DNA of 64,000 bases from Gongronella butleri (Eukaryota > Mucoromycota > Mucoromycetes > Mucorales > Cunninghamellaceae): NCBI GenBank assembly GCA_025201375.1, contig JAIWZP010000013.1:248001-312000 (forward strand), written 5' to 3'. The position numbers and the translations under genes were made by a program. This document shows positions 22,881 to 34,180 of this stretch, in pieces; position 1 is the first letter of the stretch, and each line of letters starts with the position of its first letter. The notes beneath the pieces were generated by a model. The model was not told the DNA's origin, searched no databases, and saw only the letters and a program-made list of their open reading frames with translations.

Positions 22881-24728
22881 ATGGCCCACACGGTGCATGA
22901 GCTCGACCTCTCGCATAATGATGACACGGTGACGAGCACACAAAGCCATTATTACAGCCACAGTGTGCATACAGCGTATGGCTACCAGGAGGCCCGGCAA
23001 GGGCGAGGCGCCCTATTCTCGCGCGTCAAGGACGGGCTCTTTCGGCTTGTGGGGAAGCGCAGCAAATCGCTTGTCCACTCGATCCGGCCCAAGCGGCCCA
23101 CCAGTCCGGAAATCAATGGCCATGACAATCTTCCTGGGTCCACGCCCCCTGCTTCTCGCCACCACCCCATTCTAAATGACGTGCAGTCCAGCCAACATGT
23201 TGGTCAGCAACAAGAGCAGCAAATGTGGCAGAAACAGCCACAAGGGGTCCAAAAGATGTCATCCATCCGCTCACGCGCCAGCATGAGCAGCCTTGGGAGG
23301 CACTGCGACTATTCCCGCGGACCCAATGATGGTGACGCAGCCGCAGCAGTCGGACCCACATTGAGCGGTGCCAACAATGCGGTAGAAGAATCCGGGGATT
23401 TGCAGCTCTACGGTGAGAAATATGGCAAAGACGATGATTTCGAGCGTGCAAGGTATCGGCAACAGCAGCAGGTGCGACGGTCGTCGACGACGTCGCTTCA
23501 CCCACCAGCAAGTATCCTTGTGAAACCTTCAAAACACAGGCACACAGCGAGTTTACAGCACGACAAGACAACGTCATCGAGTCTTTTGTCGTCGGGCGTG
23601 TACAATTCGTCCCTTTATTACCACCACCACTCGAGCAGTGCATCCAGCAGCATCTTGACGACGGGGTCAGCCATCAGTGTCACGGCGTCACACCATCAAT
23701 TGCCGCCAATGCCTCTCAATTCATCATCCACATCTGCGCATCGCCCGGTTCACTATGGCCATACGCGCCATTACTCACAATTGTCGTCTTCCAACATCAC
23801 CGTCAATTCCGAGGATTTGACGGCCAAGGAATTTGCCGATTTGGCGGGAATCCGGATTCTCGCCGAGACGGATGATTGCGACGACGAACTGGACCAGCAG
23901 CACGGCACGCCTTCTTCGCCCGCAACAACAGCAACGGCGCCGTGCACGACCTCCAGCACCACCGCATCCAGCCAATCAAATCATGCATTGATAACCGCGT
24001 TTCAGCAACATCCACCACCCTCGCGCCCGCCGCTCGGCATCCAGCCCGTATCATCCTCGTCCTCGTCGTCGGTCACCACCCCAGTACATGACGACGTGCA
24101 CCATTGGTCTATTTTGAGCACAAGTTCCCAGCAAAGCGGCGGTGTCCGCATCTGGGACCAATCTTTTTGGAGAAGACCAAGCGTCGACGAGACCAATGCC
24201 AAATCGCCGCCGCCCCCGCCCATCCTCACGACCCCGCCCTTGAACACATCCGTGTCACCCACAGGAATAGCCACATTGACCACACCCACCGTGGAAATCG
24301 AAGAACCTCGACTAACTGCGGCAAATGCGGGTCCAATGGCTTCTTTTCACGCGTCGTCGCTCCCACCTCCACCCAACGTGCTACAACAACAGCAACAACA
24401 ACGCCTCTTGCCACCATTTCCGCAGAACAATGGTAATATGCGGGCACCTCTACGCAAACATCGATCTGCCATGCTGCAGCACCGTGCCACTTTATCTTTG
24501 CCGCCGCCCATCCCGTCAACGAGCGCGGCCGGCCATATCAAAATGCGCGTTCAACATACAAAGAGCAAAAGCACCACCACGTGCGATCTGCCGATCGTGC
24601 ACGAGCTCAGGCGCATTCAATCGCTATCCAACGACAAAAAGATATCGCACGACCAACAAGTCATACGAAAAGGCCGCTTTGAAATCCAATTGGGCACGGC
24701 CGCCGACCCTGCATCGTCCTCATCCTAA
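22881..24728 (+). CDS. Low-complexity Ser/Gln/His/Pro-rich protein of unknown function
   Basis: I do not recognise this 615-residue intronless protein. It is largely disordered by composition, with Ser, Gln, His and Pro runs. Three parts look constrained: a basic amphipathic segment at residues about 44-68 (ALFSRVKDGLFRLVGKRSKS), which could bind membranes; a central DLTAKEFADLAGIRILAET; and a basic C-terminal stretch ending VIRKGRFEIQLG. The ATG at 22881 is chosen because the frame upstream is only homopolymer-derived Phe and Ser. A TATA-like element 128 bases upstream and a GTC microsatellite lie in front. Codon use is otherwise like neighbouring genes. It could be a signalling scaffold, but nothing here proves a function. 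Confidence 0.75.
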   Translation: MAHTVHELDLSHNDDTVTSTQSHYYSHSVHTAYGYQEARQGRGALFSRVKDGLFRLVGKRSKSLVHSIRPKRPTSPEINGHDNLPGSTPPASRHHPILNDVQSSQHVGQQQEQQMWQKQPQGVQKMSSIRSRASMSSLGRHCDYSRGPNDGDAAAAVGPTLSGANNAVEESGDLQLYGEKYGKDDDFERARYRQQQQVRRSSTTSLHPPASILVKPSKHRHTASLQHDKTTSSSLLSSGVYNSSLYYHHHSSSASSSILTTGSAISVTASHHQLPPMPLNSSSTSAHRPVHYGHTRHYSQLSSSNITVNSEDLTAKEFADLAGIRILAETDDCDDELDQQHGTPSSPATTATAPCTTSSTTASSQSNHALITAFQQHPPPSRPPLGIQPVSSSSSSSVTTPVHDDVHHWSILSTSSQQSGGVRIWDQSFWRRPSVDETNAKSPPPPPILTTPPLNTSVSPTGIATLTTPTVEIEEPRLTAANAGPMASFHASSLPPPPNVLQQQQQQRLLPPFPQNNGNMRAPLRKHRSAMLQHRATLSLPPPIPSTSAAGHIKMRVQHTKSKSTTTCDLPIVHELRRIQSLSNDKKISHDQQVIRKGRFEIQLGTAADPASSSS

Positions 24729-25339
24729 TCCCACACATCCATCCTCGTTTTGCGCGTCGCTCTCTCTCTCTCTCCCTACTTTTATTTCTAGTTGCTGCTC
24801 TTTTGTTTTGTACTCATAGCATTTTACTCATATTTCTTCCTTTTTGCACGCGAACCAGTGACCACGAAAAGAAAAGAGGAAAAAACAAACACGCGTCCCC
24901 AATGCATGATCCCATTGTTGTCACTCCGCATCGCGTCACGCTCCATTTTGTTGCTCTCTTTCCGCTATTTTGGCCCGAGTATCTATCATAATCATTAAAA
25001 AAAAATATCACGTCTGTTTGTCCAACGACAGCAATTGCACTTCGATAGATATGACTTTCAGGTTTATGTGCCTCTGCAATGCATCGTGGGCGGCTTCATA
25101 AAAGGGTGTTCTTGCTTGCTGCGTACAACATGCAAAAGAACGTGTTGTTAGTCACTCGTTTGGGAGCACGCCATTGGCTGAGATATCCGGGAATAGCACT
25201 TTTGCCCGCTCAGTCCAATGAGTCACTTTTTGCGGGGGATAAGAAAAAGCATGAATAAAAAAAGACTTTTTTCCCTTCTTTTTTTCCAAATCTTTTTTTT
25301 TTCCTCGCCTTTTTCTTATTTTCAAACTTTTTAATTATC
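24729..25339. other. Intergenic region between orphan gene and ILV1
   Basis: Holds the 3' flank of the orphan gene (a CT-dinucleotide-rich stretch near 24,760) and the ILV1 promoter, with T-rich blocks just before the ATG. No gene seen. Confidence 0.5.
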
Positions 25340-25886
25340 ATGACACCCCCGAGAACGGAAGGACTCGTCGAAACAGACACCAGCGAGCCAGCGCCTCACC
25401 TTCACAGCTCGCTCGGTCCGGATCAGGTGTCGTTTCAAGAGAAGGACCACACGCCCGATTATTTAAGGTTGATTTTGACAGCGCGAGTCTATGACATTAT
25501 CAAGGAAACGCCATTGCAGGAGGCTGTCAACATCAATGGCAAGATTGCTGGCGCGCGCATCTATCTCAAGCGCGAGGATTTGCAGCCTGTCTTTTCTTTC
25601 AAGATTCGCGGCGCGTACAACAAGATGGCGCATCTGACGCAGGCAGAAAAGGAAGCTGGTGTCATTGCCTGTTCGGCCGGTAAAGAAAGCAAATGGCGTG
25701 AAAAAAAAAAAGAAAAAAAGCCAGCTGACCACTCACTGACGTGCCCGCATCTCGTGATTTCCATTCATGCAATTCATTTTCTAGGCAATCATGCGCAAGG
25801 AGTGGCGTATGCAGCGCGCCATTTGGGCATCAAGGCCAAGATTGTCATGCCTATTCCTTCACCAGCCATCAAGGTATGACAAGCTG

Positions 25887-25949
<63 letters not shown>

Positions 25950-27573
25950 AAGAAAGAAAAGAAAAGTGACCATTGAATGGCCCAATGGCGCGTCAATTCG
26001 CTTACCAGCTATTGTTTTTCACCGTGTAGTGGCGCAATGTCAAACGCATGGGTGGCGAGGTCGTTTTGTACGGCAATGATTTCGATGAGGCCAAGGTGGA
26101 GTGCGCGCGTCTGATGGAAAAGGAGGGATTGACCAACATTCCGCCTTATGACGATCCCTATGTCATTGGTATGTCTCTAGCATGCGACACTTGATCATAT
26201 GCGCACACGGCACATTAGACGACTTGAGATGATTGATGTGCTCCTTTTATTTATTTTTAGCTGGTCAAGGCACGATTGGATTGGAGATCTTGCGCCAGCA
26301 CGACGTGAACGACATTGCGGCGATTTACATTTGCGTTGGTGGCGGTGGCCTTGTGGCAGGCATTGCGAGCTACATCAAGCGCATTGCGCCTCACATCAAG
26401 ATCATTGGCTGCGAGGCCAGCGATGCCAATGCCATGACGCAATCGATGATCAAAAAGGAGCGCGTCGTTCTCGACCAAGTCGGCCTCTTTGCCGATGGTG
26501 CCGCCGTGCGCGTCGTGGGCGAGGAGACCTTCCGCGTTGCCAATCCATTGATTGATGACATGGTCAATGTGAACAATGACGAGATCTGTGCTGCCATCAA
26601 GGACGTCTTTGAAGGTAAGACCCGGGGGGGGAAGCAATTGGACCCGCTAACACCTTTTTTTCATAGACACGCGGTCGATCTGCGAGCCGACGGGCGCCGT
26701 GTCTGTAGCGGCGATTAAAAAATACCTGCAACAGCACCCCGAAGAAAAGGAAAAGGGCATCCACGTCGCGGTGATCTCTGGCGCCAATGTCAACTTTGAC
26801 CGGCTGCGATTCATCAGCGACCGCGCGGAGCTCGGTGAGCAGACCGAGGCCTTTTGCAATGTGATCATCCCCGAGTGCAAGGGCAGCTTCCACAAAATGG
26901 TCGAACAGGTGTTGCCACGCAACATCACCGAGTTTTGCTACCGCTATTCCAATCCTAAAAAGGCGCGCATCTACATCAGTTTCAAGGTCAATGATCTGCA
27001 GACTGAGGTTAACGAGGTCATTGGCAAATGGAAGCAAATCGGCATCCAGGGCTGGGATGTCAGTCACAACGAACTCGCAAAGACACACGCTCGCTACATG
27101 ATTGGCGGCCAGCTAAAAGACGGCAACGAACGCGTCTTCAGATTCAGTAAGCGATTGAATGATCAGCAATATGCAATTTGCTTGCCAACATGAGGCCTTT
27201 TGCTAACTTCCTTGTTTTTTCTTTTGTCTTTTGCTTCTAGTATTCCCTGAACGGCCTGGTGCTTTGATGCAATTCCTAAATGCTTTGCGCATCTCATGGA
27301 ATGTTTCTCTCTTCCACTACAGAAACCACGGTGACGGTAAGAAAAAGCAAGAAAAGAAGAAAAAAAGAAAAAGACTGACACGCGTCTTTTCTTTCTCCTT
27401 TTCTCTTCTTTTTTCAAGACATGGGCAAGGTGTTTGTGGGCATCCAGGCACCTCCAGAGGATAGCGCATCGCTGACACAGACACTGGATCAGCTTGGCTA
27501 TACATATATTGAGGAAACAGACAATGTAGTGTACAAGACATTCTTATTAGACGAAGTCACAGACCAGGAATAA
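25340..27573 (+). CDS. ILV1: Threonine deaminase (threonine dehydratase, biosynthetic)
   Basis: PLP enzyme that converts threonine to 2-oxobutanoate, the first step to isoleucine. Seven exons: 25340-25679, 25785-25873, 26030-26168, 26261-26614, 26667-27146, 27241-27336, 27419-27573; 550 residues (yeast 576). The catalytic domain has the PLP lysine in [10 protein letters not shown] (Lys88), the [10 protein letters not shown] segment, and the glycine loop VGGGGLVAG. The C-terminal half has two ACT-like regulatory subdomains (for example [15 protein letters not shown]), which in the family bind isoleucine for feedback inhibition. The N-terminus is acidic and shows no mitochondrial presequence, although yeast Ilv1 is mitochondrial. 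Intron 2 contains a run of 59 A on the sense strand; intron 6 carries CTGACACGCG before its acceptor, which is CAAG. Confidence 0.97.
25889..25947 (+). repeat. Poly(A) tract of 59 bases in ILV1 intron 2
   Basis: Uninterrupted A from 25889 to 25947, directly after the intron donor region, followed by a GAAA-rich tail. It is on the sense strand, unlike the T runs of most introns here. True length is uncertain because sequencers slip on such tracts. Confidence 0.85.
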
Positions 27574-28601
27574 TCTCCTCCACTTTTTTTCATGCGTGAT
27601 TCGCGCCTCATTAAAACATCATTTTGTCAACCCGGATGTCAGGCTTGATCCGAGCCGTTCTTTTGTGTTGTTTTTTCTGTCTTCAATGGTCTGGTGCCTG
27701 TCATTTCCTTGGTGCTAACTTTCTTGACTATGTTTTTATTTTGCTGGATCCATCGCTTGTGTCACCTCACGGCCACGATCTTGCGATAAGCGCAAAACAG
27801 GGCCATCATCGGTTTTTTGTGTAATTTTTGAACCTGAGATGGCAGGGGGGCGGGGAGAGGGGGCAAGTCATCTCCCGGCCACTTTTTTTTTTTTTTTTTT
27901 TGTGATTGTGTGCTTGTGAAAACGAGAGAAAATAAAGAGCAGGCTCGCGCCTGAGCGCGTGAAAAAAAAAGAAAAAAAAACAGGATTGTTGGCCAAAAAT
28001 ATGTTGATCTCACCTTTCCAGCCAGCAAAATTGTTGGGCGCTTAATTGTCCGTTGATGGGCAGCAGTGTTGCCCAATTTTTCATTGCCTGTCGCATCCTT
28101 TTGGTTGCTGCGTCAACTTTTTTTTCTTTTTTTTCGCCCTGGATCCAATCACGGCCGGGGAAAGGGGACGCTCGTCTCCTTTGTTCGGCAATCATCACGC
28201 TTTCCCGCGGGGATTGAATTCGCAGGACCTGGCTGAGAGGCATGTGAAAAAAGAAGAAAAAGGAGCAGGTTGGAAAAAAAAAAAGGAGGGCATTTTTTGT
28301 TGCACGCCGTTCTCATTCCTTTTTCTTTTCCCTTCTCACCTCTTCTTTTTGACCATTTTTGCCTTGCGTTCTGCAGTCGCTTTCTTTGTTTTGCGCCTCT
28401 GCTCGCCTTTGTACGTCGACACCCTTATCGAGACCGACAGCTACGCTCACCCTGTCTTGATTTTTTTGAACGACGTTTCAGATAGACGCCTTCACCCGCG
28501 CCCCTCGTATCCCATACCCTACCTTCGTCGCATTTCCATCTTTTCGTCATACCTCTCGTCCCTCACTTTCCCCTTGATTTTACCCTTTTTTATTGGATCT
28601 C
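27574..28601. other. Intergenic region between ILV1 and the J-domain gene
   Basis: About 1 kb, pyrimidine-rich toward the J-domain start codon, with an 18-base T run near 27,884. A plus-strand frame at 28,046-28,615 is built mostly from these pyrimidine tracts and is probably leader sequence. No gene supported. Confidence 0.45.
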
Positions 28602-29937
28602 ATGCCATTTATTAATCCTTTGTCTTTTATGACGTCGGCGCCCGAGGCGACAAGCGCACCGACCACCATGACCGCGAAAGGAAGCATCAACTTTAATCGG
28701 ACACAGCCCACGAGTCCTCATTTGCAAAATATGAATGCGCAAGATCGAGAAAAATACCATTATGTGGAACTTATCCTCAAAGCACGCGATTATTACCAAG
28801 TCTTGGACATTCCAAAGAAGGCCACGCCAGAGGAGATCCGCCGCGCCTACATCAGGGTAAAACACACGTCTAACGGATAAAAAAAAAATGAAACACAATG
28901 CAAGGAGGGCCCAGCGGAAATCATATGCTTGCCCACTGCCTATTTTGACCTGATACACCAACTTTTTTTTTCTCTCTATAGCGCAGCAGGGTATGTCATC
29001 CTGACAAATTCGTCCCGCCCTATGAGCCTGCCACAGAAAGCTTTCAATGTAAGTTGGAAATGAGACTCCATTCAATTGGAACGTGCCTGATCTGACTGTG
29101 TTACCTTTTTAAATAGTGCTGTCGATCGCTTATGAGACACTGTCCGATCCATCCACCAAACTCATGTATGATCTATCGTCCAACAAACAGCAGTCATTCA
29201 CGCCCAATGGCAGCAAAAATCCAAATGACACGCTCCAGCGCGTCTTGCACCAGGTAGAAAGCCAAAAATGTTGGGTTCTCGATGCGTGGCATGCTCATGG
29301 TCCCAACCTGTTTGCATTTTTAGCTCTTCCAGGAAATGATGGAAGGTGAATTCCAAACGATGCGCGCATTCATCCGTAAGTTAACCCGACAATCCATTTC
29401 AAGATGCAGCAAAAATAGGCTAATGCCGTTCGAACACCTGTTTTAGACGCAATGAACGAGACAAATCCAGGGATGCACATCAGTGACGACGCCATTGCTC
29501 ACATTGAGATTGCATTTCGCAAGATCCGTGAATTGTTTGTGTGTAATGCCCTCACTTTCATTTTTTTTCATGTGATTTGATACAATGATCCTCACTTTTT
29601 TTTTTTTTTTTGTTTCTCTTGCGTAGCGACACAGCATTATTATCATGTGGTGCAATTTGATTTGATGCGCTTGTATGAGTTGCAGCAAGAATTACGGAGT
29701 CTGTCCTACTTTAACGTGTGGGGTCGTATGCAGCTGTCCATCACCATGTGCAAAGTGCTCCTGCAGCTCCCCATCTCCATCAACATGGAGTCTAGACTCA
29801 AGCAGCGTCGACGAATTGAAGATGACAAGGACCCTGAGGATGATCCGCAAGGCATCCTTGGCATACGTGTGGAAAATGCCCTAAAGATGGCCGTCGGCCT
29901 CTTGGAGACGGGTGAGCGTTACACCACGTGGCGATGA
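28602..29937 (+). CDS. J-domain (DnaJ-like) co-chaperone with conserved-looking helical C-terminus
   Basis: Predicted Hsp70 co-chaperone. Six exons: 28602-28856, 28982-29048, 29117-29253, 29324-29375, 29447-29542, 29627-29937; 305 residues. The J-domain (residues about 62-130) begins YYQVLDIPKKATPEEIRRAY, has the essential HPD at 91-93 (RVCHPDKF), and ends AYETLSDPSTKLMYDL. The C-terminal half has no Gly/Phe region or zinc fingers, so it is a class C J-protein. Its segment SLSYFNVWGRMQLSITMCKV and an acidic stretch follow; I do not recognise a named domain there. No signal peptide or membrane segment, so it is probably cytosolic. AATAAA at 30096-30101 is a likely polyadenylation signal. Confidence 0.85.
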
Positions 29938-31657
29938 GTGTCCCAGGTGCACGCTCGCCGCCATCTTTGTCGCTCAAGTCTTGTTTTTTTTCTTTTGCAA
30001 TTTTGCTCATATCTATACCCTCTTTTCTTGCCCTCTCGCTTTGTTGATATTGTTTAGTTCTGTATTATTCGTCTCATTTTCATCCTTGGCTTTCAAATAA
30101 AAAAAAAAGATTGCCAACTTCAACTGTGCGAATCCGAGCATTCCACTTTTTTTTTTGCCGTGGACGGCAGCCATCCGAAATTAACACGTGATTCTCGCGC
30201 GGATGAATGCCCAAGATGATGAAGCGACAGCTGGCGGACCTTGTGGTATGATACAAATATCACGCGTATGGGCGTATCATTCAGTATCATAAACCATCAG
30301 AGTTCAGGCATTGAAATGATACAGTAGCACGCGGTGGTTTCTGTCCACTGAGATTGAATCATTCATTGAAACATGGACGGATCAAACGATTCAAAATTTA
30401 ATTGTGTGCAAAAATTATTTAGAAACTGATACTGTAAAAATCGTGCTTTTGTGCATTTTCTTGAGCACTTGCTGGGATGCCGATGCCTGATTTTTTTCAC
30501 GCTTACGGAATCTTAGATTTGTAAGTTTGGAAAGGCATGGCAAAGTCGAGCCAGAATACATGTCTGCCTACGATACTGTATGTAACAATCTGACAAGCCA
30601 AAATTGAAAAAAAATCAAAGTGTTTTTCCAATTGTTTTGTCATCTTGAGTTATTGACCCGTGAACGCGTGAAGAGAGCGGAATAAAACGAACAAGCATGG
30701 TGCAGTACAGTATTACAGTATCAGAGAAAAAAGATGACAAGATCGTTTTGCAAGAAAGAAAAAATCTGATACGTAAAAGGTCCAATTTATTAGGGCCAAG
30801 TTGATGAAAACGCATGATAATTGTTCTCAGAGTGAATCCATTGCGAGAGCACGCTTTGGGGCGCATTTAGTTCACTGGCTGGAATGATGGCACACGATCG
30901 TGGTTGCAGATCGCCATGAAGCATAATCAAGCCGACCCTCAATTTTTGAGATTTTCGATCCGTGGCCGGCCCCCCCCCGCAATCCCGCATACGTAGCCGC
31001 ATGACACATTCATGTTACGCGGTCACTAAGCAGATTAATTTCATGCCTTATGACCATGGCTTGCGTTGCGGATGCGTTGGAATGGCTCTCACCCACGTTC
31101 TCATCCGACGCGACGCGCTCAAAAGTCCAAAACTGGACCAATGTGCTCCCAGTGTGAAACTTGGCCCAATTTGGGGCCGTGCCTGAACTCTCAGCGGGAA
31201 AATGGGGCGCGCGCCAATCTTTTGTGTGTGACAAGGACCGACAGTGGCGAGCGCCTCAAGTACGATCGTCTTTTGATGTGCAACAACGAGGGGTTGTCGT
31301 CTTTTTTTGCGTCTTTTTCTACTCTTTTCTTTTCTTTTTCATTTCATTTTCACGTTTTTGTTCATTGTGTATTCTGTCCAATGAGCATCAACGACTGAGC
31401 TTCTATTTTCGTAGGCCAGACCATTTGGCCGGTAAAAAGAGCTGTGATGCAAATCTTGGCGTCTTGCCGCTGGCTTTTTTTAGCTTTTGGATCCGCTGTG
31501 TAACCCCAAGCCCTGTGGTGCGCCGTAAAAAAAAAAGAGCGTCAGCCTCCTTTTTTTTCCTTTTTCCACTTTTTGTTTTCTCTTTTCTTTCTTTGTTCAC
31601 CCACCCCCTTTTGCCACCTTTTTTTTTTTTTTTCTCTCTCAATCAAAAAAAAAAAAA
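29938..31657. other. Intergenic region upstream of the syntaxin gene
   Basis: About 1.7 kb without a supported gene. Between 30,248 and 30,722 the motif ATGATAC and the nonamer GATAC(A/T)GTA recur in both orientations. A short C run lies at 30970-30978. The last 100 bases before the syntaxin ATG are pyrimidine-rich and end in a run of A. Confidence 0.5.
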
Positions 31658-32575
31658 ATGAATGTCGACCGTATGCAAGATCTGAACAGCCGCACGCAGC
31701 AGCCCGCTGTGAACAATGGCCGATATGAGATGAGGCCGTTGCTTGCGACGCCATCAGATCCCACGTCGATGCAAGGCTTTTTGGACAATGTGAGCCAAAT
31801 TCAGGACATGATCAAGACCATCAACGACAATGTGCAGCGAGTGCAGACGCACCAGAGCGCGATGCTGCAGACGGCGGATGCGGCGGAGCTCGGTCGGCAC
31901 CGTGGTCAGGTGGAGCAATTGACGGACGACACACAGCAATTGATGAGCCGTGTTAAGAAGCAGCTCAAGGACATTGAGCCAACGTCGCGCCACTCGGATT
32001 TGGCGGTGCGCAAGAACCAGTTTGCCAGCGTGACCAAATCGTTCATGGACGCCATTGAGCGCCACCGCACCACGGCCCTGGATTTCCAGCGTAGCGAGGC
32101 CAAGCAGATGGAGCGCCAAATCCGCATTGCCAACCCGGCGGCCACCGAGCACGAAATTGAGCAGGCAATTGCCCAGGCCGAAGAGGGCCGCCCCGCCGTC
32201 TTTGCCCAGCAATTGCTCCAATCCGTCTCCCAAGACCAGCGACGCTACGATGCCCAAAACACCCTGGACGCCGTGCAGGAGCGCCACAACGATATCCGCC
32301 GCCTCGCCAAGAGTGTCCAGGAGCTCACCGACCTGTTCCAGGAAATGCAATTCCTGCTGGAGAATCAGGCAAAGGTTCTTGGTGAAATCGAGGTCAATTC
32401 GTATGATGTCGTCCAGAATCTCGAAGAAGGCGAGAAACACATCGGCCATGCCATCTCCTCCGCCAAGGCCACCCGTCGAAAGAAGTGGATCTGCTTTGGC
32501 ATCTTTGTCACCATCATTGTTATTGTCGTCATTGTCGTGGTCGTCAAATTCGTGCCAAAGAACAATGGCCAATAA
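31658..32575 (+). CDS. SSO1: Plasma-membrane syntaxin (Qa-SNARE, Sso1/2-like)
   Basis: t-SNARE that drives fusion of secretory vesicles with the plasma membrane together with a Sec9-type and a Snc-type partner (known for the family). Intronless, 305 residues. The N-terminal Habc bundle starts FLDNVSQIQDMIKTINDNV. The SNARE motif runs about 190-260, with LFQEMQFLLENQ carrying the central-layer glutamine. A single tail anchor of Ile/Val (about 277-297) ends the protein, followed by a short lumenal tail. The ATG sits behind a run of A, a favourable fungal context. Among 23 genes in the window it is one of four without introns. Confidence 0.95.
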   Translation: MNVDRMQDLNSRTQQPAVNNGRYEMRPLLATPSDPTSMQGFLDNVSQIQDMIKTINDNVQRVQTHQSAMLQTADAAELGRHRGQVEQLTDDTQQLMSRVKKQLKDIEPTSRHSDLAVRKNQFASVTKSFMDAIERHRTTALDFQRSEAKQMERQIRIANPAATEHEIEQAIAQAEEGRPAVFAQQLLQSVSQDQRRYDAQNTLDAVQERHNDIRRLAKSVQELTDLFQEMQFLLENQAKVLGEIEVNSYDVVQNLEEGEKHIGHAISSAKATRRKKWICFGIFVTIIVIVVIVVVVKFVPKNNGQ

Positions 32576-34180
32576 GCAACGCTTTTTTTTTGATATCCCC
32601 CTGTTTTTTTTCGTGTCCCGTGTCTCGTCGCGACGCGCCTTTTATGTCTTTTTCTTTTTCCCTCTGTGCACTAGACAGCCCTTCCTGGCTTCTCATCTTC
32701 TCCCATACCTGTGATTTTAAAGCCTTTTTGATGTAATTTAAGTAAAAAAAAACAAGCACAATTTATCCTCCCATGCAATTCATGCGCAAAAGACGCACGC
32801 TGTGCCATGCTCACAAGCAGCGGCTTCTCCTAAATTGGCAGCCAAGCGGCATGATCCTGCTACCGGTGCTTATAGCCGTCCCAAGATCAAAATATGGCTC
32901 AATGCCATAAAAGCTGAGCAACTCCTTTTGTTTGGGCTTCCTCTTGCAGTTGTTACAACCTTTTTGGCCTTTTATTGTTCTCAAGCTGCGGTGTCATCCA
33001 TTTTTTGTTTTGTTGCAGTCGACATTATTATGCTTTTTGGCCAAAGCGCGCGCACAACGCTGCATGATCCTATTTCTTTGACGCCCTCTCACTGCCATTT
33101 GCGAAGAAACATCCATTCCTGCCTCTCACTATCTTTTGATAAGATCGTGGCTCAGCTCTTGTAGGGATAAAACGGGGTATTTGACATGTCGAACGACAGG
33201 ATTTCAAAAGTGGGCATTGAGATTTGAATTTTACGGGAGCATTAGCGCGTGTTCATCGGGTTTTGCTGGTCACTGAGGCTGTGCGTGCTGTGCCGAGAAC
33301 GCGTCTGCGCCTCTGGGAGCGTGTGTTGCCGTGGCTGTGGCATGAAACCTACATTTTGGCCCATTTTTCGAGGATTAGCTGCTGATTGCGTGTGGCTAGT
33401 TGGCAACTTGCTTGATTAGTGTTGCTACACAAGCAAGGCCGTGAGAGCCAATGACCATCTTGTGCCTCATGTTGCACGGATGACATCTTTTGTGTACAAT
33501 TTGCCGCTCAACGGGGCACTACGCACCCAAAACAATGCAACCCAGAATGATTGTGAGAGCAATATTGCTGCCTTCTTTTAATTCTTGATACAAAAGTAGC
33601 TGCATAGACGACGTAGCTGTAGAAAAATATAAAAATATTGAAATGTAAAAAAAAAAAAAAAGAAAATAGGGCAAAAAAACGTATACATCTGCCAAAGAAG
33701 TAGAAAAGGGGAGGGCGATGGGGGAGATGGGGGAGGGGGAATCAGTCCCATGGTAAATTGGGGCGGGTTTGTGGGAACAGAGATCATTTGCGTGCAGTAA
33801 AAGGGTATATAATCTAAAAGGCATGGCATCAGTTGGGCCGATCACATACAAAGATGGACCAAAAACCAAGCGATAAGCGTGTGTGGGGGGGGGGAGAGGA
33901 AGGGCGTACAATAGAAGAGGGTGGCGGTGATGATGGACAAGCGGGTGAACGGATTGGAAGGTGATAAAAAAGAAATCAGGGGTCGAAAATCGGGGTAAGA
34001 TACGGTGCGACAAAAGGGATGGTGGGCTAATTGAGATGGAATTATTGGTGAGGGAGGACAAGGGCGAGAGGCGATTTGAAACAGAGTGATGCGGGATTCA
34101 GGATGACAGAGAGTGGAAAGGTGGCGGTGAAATAAGATGAGATGGTGGGGGGAGGGGAGGGACGGGCGCCAAAGCTGGTT
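32576..34180. other. Intergenic region between syntaxin and bHLH genes
   Basis: Both genes end here (convergent). From 33,660 to 34,180 the plus strand is strongly purine-rich (GGGGGAGA-type text), meaning pyrimidine-rich 3' flank for the bHLH transcript. A 180-codon minus frame at 33,519-34,061 follows from that skew and is not accepted as a gene. Confidence 0.45.

Noticed and set aside
28046..28615. 189-codon plus frame before the J-domain gene
   Set aside because: Built from T-rich and CT-rich leader sequence; Phe/Leu/Ser composition with no domain.
31754..32572. 272-codon antisense frame over the syntaxin gene
   Set aside because: Composition shadow of the syntaxin coding strand, Leu/Val-rich with no domain.
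33519..34061. 180-codon minus frame rich in Pro, Ser, Phe
   Set aside because: Follows from the strong pyrimidine skew of the bHLH 3' flank; no similarity or start context.
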